Part shown: piece after piece, positions 60,683 through 64,000 of the stretch
Layout: every line of letters starts with the position of its first letter
Numbering within the stretch: the first letter of the stretch is position 1
DNA from: CAZHRK01 sp964534555
GTDB taxonomy: Bacteria > Babelota > Babeliae > Babelales > RVW-14
Direction of reading: 5' to 3'
Assembly (NCBI GenBank): GCA_964534555.1
Contig: CAZHRK010000001.1
Coordinates: forward strand, 496,001-560,000
DNA: 64,000 bases
Position numbers and translations under genes: made by a program
The notes under the pieces: model-generated
Databases searched by the model: none
Seen by the model: the letters and a program-made list of their open reading frames with translations, nothing else
Told to the model about the DNA's origin: nothing

Positions 60683-62446
60683 CTAAAGGGCAATGTCAAC
60701 TCCGTGTAGATCGTAGTTTATGTTGCCATTCCATTCATTTACAACGACGTGGGCAGCAAGTGTAAACTGTTTATCTTCGTGTTGCAAGAGTGGCTCGTAT
60801 AAATCGGGTCTATTGAAAATAATGAGGGGTTTTACTGCTCCCTGAGAAAAGACAGTAGTCTTAATGTGTTTATCTTTAAGCAGTTGTGGTGGTTTAAGCT
60901 GCGAAACTCCTTCGATCAGGAACATTGGCTGTGGGTTTTGATTTCCAAATGGCTCAAGGTGCTCAAGGTGTTGAATAAAAGTTGGGGTTATATCGCTTAG
61001 GCTGAGCGGTGCGTCGAGCATAATTTTTGGCTGCAGAAGGGATTCAGGCACCTGCTCATTAATAAGCTGATTAAGGCGTTTTTTGAGCTCTGGGATGTTT
61101 GATTGTTTGAGTTTTAGCCCTGCCGCGCAAGCGTGTCCGCCAAACTGAATTAATAAGTCTTGGCATGCTGTTAGGGCATTAAACATGTTGAACTCTGGAA
61201 TCGATCGGCATGATCCTTTTGCAATACCATGGTCATCAAGGTGCAGCAGGATTGTTGGGCGCCCGTAGCTATGCATGAGCTTGCCTGCAACAAGACCAAT
61301 CACTCCAGCTGGCCAGTTTTTATCTGATGCTATGATTGCTTTATCTTGCTCAAGATTGATCACCTTTTGTTTAATCAGCTGGTCAAGTGATTCAAAAATA
61401 GCGCCATCAATTTTTTTACGCTCTTCATTTATTTCTTTAAGAATTTTACCGACGCGCTGGACCTCTTCATTATCTGCACTGATCATAAATCGTACAGCAT
61501 CTCTCGGGTCAGAAAGCCGTCCCAGCGCATTGATTTGTGGCGCGATCATGAATCCAATATCCAGAGAAGTCAGCTCGTCTTTTGTGACGTTTCCGTTTTG
61601 AGCAAGCATGCGCATCGCATTGCTGCGATAATTATTGATTGTGTGTAGCCCATGCCTTACCCAAAATCTGTTTTCCCCAAGGAGCGGAACAACGTCTGCA
61701 ACTGTTCCCAGCATAAGCAGCTCGTAGACTTTTTCAGGAAGGCGCTTGAGTCCAAGCAGCTGATAAATAAGCGTCATCAGCTTGAAAATTACCCCAACCC
61801 CAGCAAGGTGTTTAAATGGGTATGGGCAGTCATCTTGGTGCGGGTCAATAATTGTCAGCGCTGGTGGGAGGTGATCGTGAGGTTTATGGTGGTCTGTAAT
61901 AATCAGGTCTATCCCAAGCTCTCTGGCTTTTTCTGCAGCTTCAAACGCTGCTACTCCGTTATCAACAGTAACGATAAGATCATACCCGTTCTCTTTAGCC
62001 CGTTTTACAGCTTTGCTTGAAAGTCCGTAACCATCTTTTTCGCGATTAGGGAGGAAAAAGTTTACGCGTGCACCAAGTGGAATAAGCGCTGTTAGTGCTA
62101 CTGATGATGACGTTACGCCATCAACATCGTAGTCACCAAAAATGAGTATCTTTTCTTCATTTTTTATAGCTTTAATGATTCGCTCTGCCGCGATAACAAT
62201 CCCCTTCATACTCGATGGGTGGGGAACATCGCCTTCATAAGAGCTAAATAAAAAAGCGTTAATTGCGTCTTCAGTTTTATAGCCACGAGCAGCAAGAACA
62301 TGTGCTATTGGTGGCATGAGGTTGTGTTGGTTGCTTATTGTTTGAACAAGGGTGTGATCAACTTCTGGTATATTCCAAACATACTTAGAGCCACGCCTTG
62401 TAACAAGGCGTGGCTTTGATGAAAGCTGTTGTTGTTGTAGATCCAC
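60683..62446 (-). CDS. recJ: single-stranded-DNA exonuclease RecJ
   Basis: RecJ is a 5'-3' single-strand exonuclease in recombination and mismatch repair. The 587 residues contain the DHH-family motifs: GDYDVDG (104-110), TVDNG, DHH (185-187) and the DHHA1 motif GGHACAAG near the middle-C-terminal. Length is in the family range. GTG 62446 is preceded by GGGGGAG. A perfect inverted repeat lies in codons 10-19. Downstream of lysS, from which a short gap separates it. Confidence 0.94.
   Translation of the reverse strand: MDLQQQQLSSKPRLVTRRGSKYVWNIPEVDHTLVQTISNQHNLMPPIAHVLAARGYKTEDAINAFLFSSYEGDVPHPSSMKGIVIAAERIIKAIKNEEKILIFGDYDVDGVTSSSVALTALIPLGARVNFFLPNREKDGYGLSSKAVKRAKENGYDLIVTVDNGVAAFEAAEKARELGIDLIITDHHKPHDHLPPALTIIDPHQDDCPYPFKHLAGVGVIFKLMTLIYQLLGLKRLPEKVYELLMLGTVADVVPLLGENRFWVRHGLHTINNYRSNAMRMLAQNGNVTKDELTSLDIGFMIAPQINALGRLSDPRDAVRFMISADNEEVQRVGKILKEINEERKKIDGAIFESLDQLIKQKVINLEQDKAIIASDKNWPAGVIGLVAGKLMHSYGRPTILLHLDDHGIAKGSCRSIPEFNMFNALTACQDLLIQFGGHACAAGLKLKQSNIPELKKRLNQLINEQVPESLLQPKIMLDAPLSLSDITPTFIQHLEHLEPFGNQNPQPMFLIEGVSQLKPPQLLKDKHIKTTVFSQGAVKPLIIFNRPDLYEPLLQHEDKQFTLAAHVVVNEWNGNINYDLHGVDIAL
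62389..62415 (-). repeat. perfect inverted repeat inside the recJ start
   Basis: AGCCACGCCTTG (62389-62400) and CAAGGCGTGGCT (62404-62415) are a 12-bp perfect palindromic arm with a 3-base loop. It encodes residues 10-19 (SKPRLVTRRG) with codons forced into an exact stem, about 30 bases after the start. It could be an operator or a hairpin that slows translation. No T-run follows. Confidence 0.7.
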
Positions 62447-62467
62447 TGACTCCCCCAGTACAAAGAT

Positions 62468-63970
62468 TTAATCGTTGCTGTGCTTTAATGTTGGGAACAA
62501 AATAACATCTTTGATCGATGGTGTGTTGGTTAGAAGCATAACAAGACGATCTATTCCGATTCCAACACCAACGGTTGGAGGAAGTCCATACTCGAGTGCT
62601 TTTATGAATTCAGCATCATAATAATGGGCCTCTGCGTCACCAGTTGCTCGCGCTTCAGCTTGTTGTTTGAAGCGACCAGCTTGATCTATAGGGTCATTAA
62701 GCTCTGTAAATCCATTAGCACATTCCATACCGCATATGAAGAGCTCAAAGCGAGCTGCCATCTCAGGGTTTCTTGGGTCGCGCTTTGCAAGTGGAGAGAT
62801 CTCAATCGGATATCCAACAATAAATGTTGGCTGAACAATTTTGCTCTCAACAAGGTGCTCAAAGAGTGCAAATAATTTTGCTCCTCGTCCAGCAGATCCG
62901 TGCATTTCGATAGCGAATGATTTCAGTGTTTGATCAAGGCTCTTTTCGCTTATTTGGTCTGCGCTTAGGCCACCGATTTCAATAAGCGATTCTTCAACCG
63001 TCATTTGTTTGAACGGTGCGGTGAAATCAAGTGTGTGATCGTTATAAGGAATTTGTAGGCTGCTAAAGTTTTGTAAAACAACGTTCTGGATAAGCTCTTG
63101 CGTTAGCTTGATACCATCTTTATAGTCGCCATGCGCCATGTAAAACTCAAGCATAGTAAACTCTGGGTTGTGTCGCGTTGACACTCCTTCGTTTCTAAAG
63201 TTTCTATTGATCTCAAATACTCGCTCAAATCCACCAACAACAAGGCGTTTAAGGTAGAGCTCTGGCGCGATACGCAGGTAGAGATCCATGTCGTAAGCAT
63301 TGTGGTGTGTGATAAACGGGCGAGCAGCTGCGCCACCAGGAATTGGGTGCAGCATAGGCGTCTCGACTTCGATAAAATCATTACCCTGAAGGAAGTTTCG
63401 AATAGCCTGAAGAATTCCAGAGCGCTTTCTGAATTTCTCTCTGCTCTCTGGATTACTTATCAAATCAAGATAGCGCTGACGGTAACGCTGTTCAACGTCT
63501 GTTAGCCCATGGAATTTTTCAGGGAGTGGGTGCAGGCACTTGCTTAGGAGGGTGAGTGATTTGACGTGAAGGGTTGTTTCGCCTTTTTGTGTTACAAATA
63601 AGTTTCCCTCTGTCCAAATAATATCGCCAAGGTCGATATATTTTTTAAACCGCTCAAAAGCTTCGGCGCCAATATCGTCTTTTTTGATATAAAGCTGAAT
63701 TTTGCCAGCTCGATCTTGCAGATTGGCAAAAAAGGTTTTTCCATGGTCGCGACGAGAAACAAGGCGTCCAGCAATTGATATTTCAAGTGATTGGTCTTGT
63801 GTTTTATTAAAGTATTCAAGAGCTTGATGAGTAGTGTGCGTTGGGGCTTTATGTTCTGGCCATACGTCGATTCCTTCATGCTTCATTGCTGCTATTTTTT
63901 GAAGGCGTAGCTCATGTTCTTGGGACGCGCTATGGTGGTCGAGTAAAACCTGATCTTTATTTTCCATCAT
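62468..63970 (-). CDS. lysS: lysyl-tRNA synthetase, class II
   Basis: It charges tRNA-Lys. The 500 residues have an N-terminal OB-fold (SIAGRLVSRRDHGKTFFANLQD), class II motif 2 (FRNEGVSTRHNPEFTMLE), and motif 3 (GIGIDRLVML). Substrate-binding segments such as HPIPGGAAARPF and RIAPELYLKRL are intact. The product begins MMENKDQ; the second ATG (63967) is equally possible. It is the first gene of the visible minus-strand stretch, and its promoter must lie at or beyond the window end. Confidence 0.97.
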   Translation of the reverse strand: MMENKDQVLLDHHSASQEHELRLQKIAAMKHEGIDVWPEHKAPTHTTHQALEYFNKTQDQSLEISIAGRLVSRRDHGKTFFANLQDRAGKIQLYIKKDDIGAEAFERFKKYIDLGDIIWTEGNLFVTQKGETTLHVKSLTLLSKCLHPLPEKFHGLTDVEQRYRQRYLDLISNPESREKFRKRSGILQAIRNFLQGNDFIEVETPMLHPIPGGAAARPFITHHNAYDMDLYLRIAPELYLKRLVVGGFERVFEINRNFRNEGVSTRHNPEFTMLEFYMAHGDYKDGIKLTQELIQNVVLQNFSSLQIPYNDHTLDFTAPFKQMTVEESLIEIGGLSADQISEKSLDQTLKSFAIEMHGSAGRGAKLFALFEHLVESKIVQPTFIVGYPIEISPLAKRDPRNPEMAARFELFICGMECANGFTELNDPIDQAGRFKQQAEARATGDAEAHYYDAEFIKALEYGLPPTVGVGIGIDRLVMLLTNTPSIKDVILFPTLKHSND

Positions 63971-64000
63971 CCGGCTCTTGGTTAATGAGGTGTATAATGC

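Overview
The window looks like the chromosome of a Gram-negative (double-membrane) bacterium of moderate GC content. It carries lpxC (lipid A synthesis), at least two large proteins that look like outer-membrane beta-barrels, a site-2 protease and many Sec signal peptides. The mix of a compact complete ribosomal superoperon with a dense run of very large, unrecognised exported proteins resembles genomes of the candidate phylum Dependentiae (TM6), whose described members are mostly host-associated. That assignment is an inference from gene content (about 0.6), not from a tree. I saw no tRNA, rRNA, insertion sequence, integrase or CRISPR array.

Region 1 (1-4.3 kb): the 3' part of pyrG, rplM with its own sigma70-type promoter (its usual partner rpsI is not next to it), lpxC, and convergent rseP, whose short leader contains a terminator-like hairpin. 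Region 2 (4.7-24.2 kb): one uninterrupted str-S10-spc-alpha superoperon, rpsL to rplQ, with secY, adk, map and infA in the ancestral order. rpmD (L30) is missing between rpsE and rplO, and a strong terminator-like hairpin separates rpsD from rpoA. Region 3 (24.3-25.9 kb): divergent dcd and an L-lactate dehydrogenase.

Region 4 (26-60.7 kb) is the accessory part. Nineteen of its 20 genes (all but uvrA) encode proteins with a signal peptide or membrane anchor. It holds: (a) a family of paralogous secreted proteins with repeated glycine/asparagine-rich modules that look like beta-solenoids (26050-34078, 34206-35009 and 39594-42676), some in operons with an outer-membrane protein; (b) a 1445-residue exported protein with the ATP-grasp and phosphohistidine domains of PEP synthase, no PEP-binding barrel, and HEAT/ARM-like repeats at the end; (c) a minus-strand set with a membrane-anchored PPP-type phosphatase-like protein that has lost motif I residues and carries a Pro/Gln/Ala tail, a beta-barrel and a helical exported protein; (d) a translationally coupled pair made of a type I periplasmic binding protein and a pentameric ligand-gated ion channel homologue; (e) a four-gene operon of exported proteins ending in a 1003-residue protein with a kinase-type P-loop. 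Region 5 (60.7-64 kb): recJ and lysS on the minus strand.

The housekeeping genes form an ordinary translation, secretion and repair core. The accessory genes look like an envelope and secreted interaction layer. The two observations I rate highest are the split receptor-channel pair (48.3-50.7 kb) and the exported PEP-synthase-like phosphotransferase (35.1-39.5 kb).
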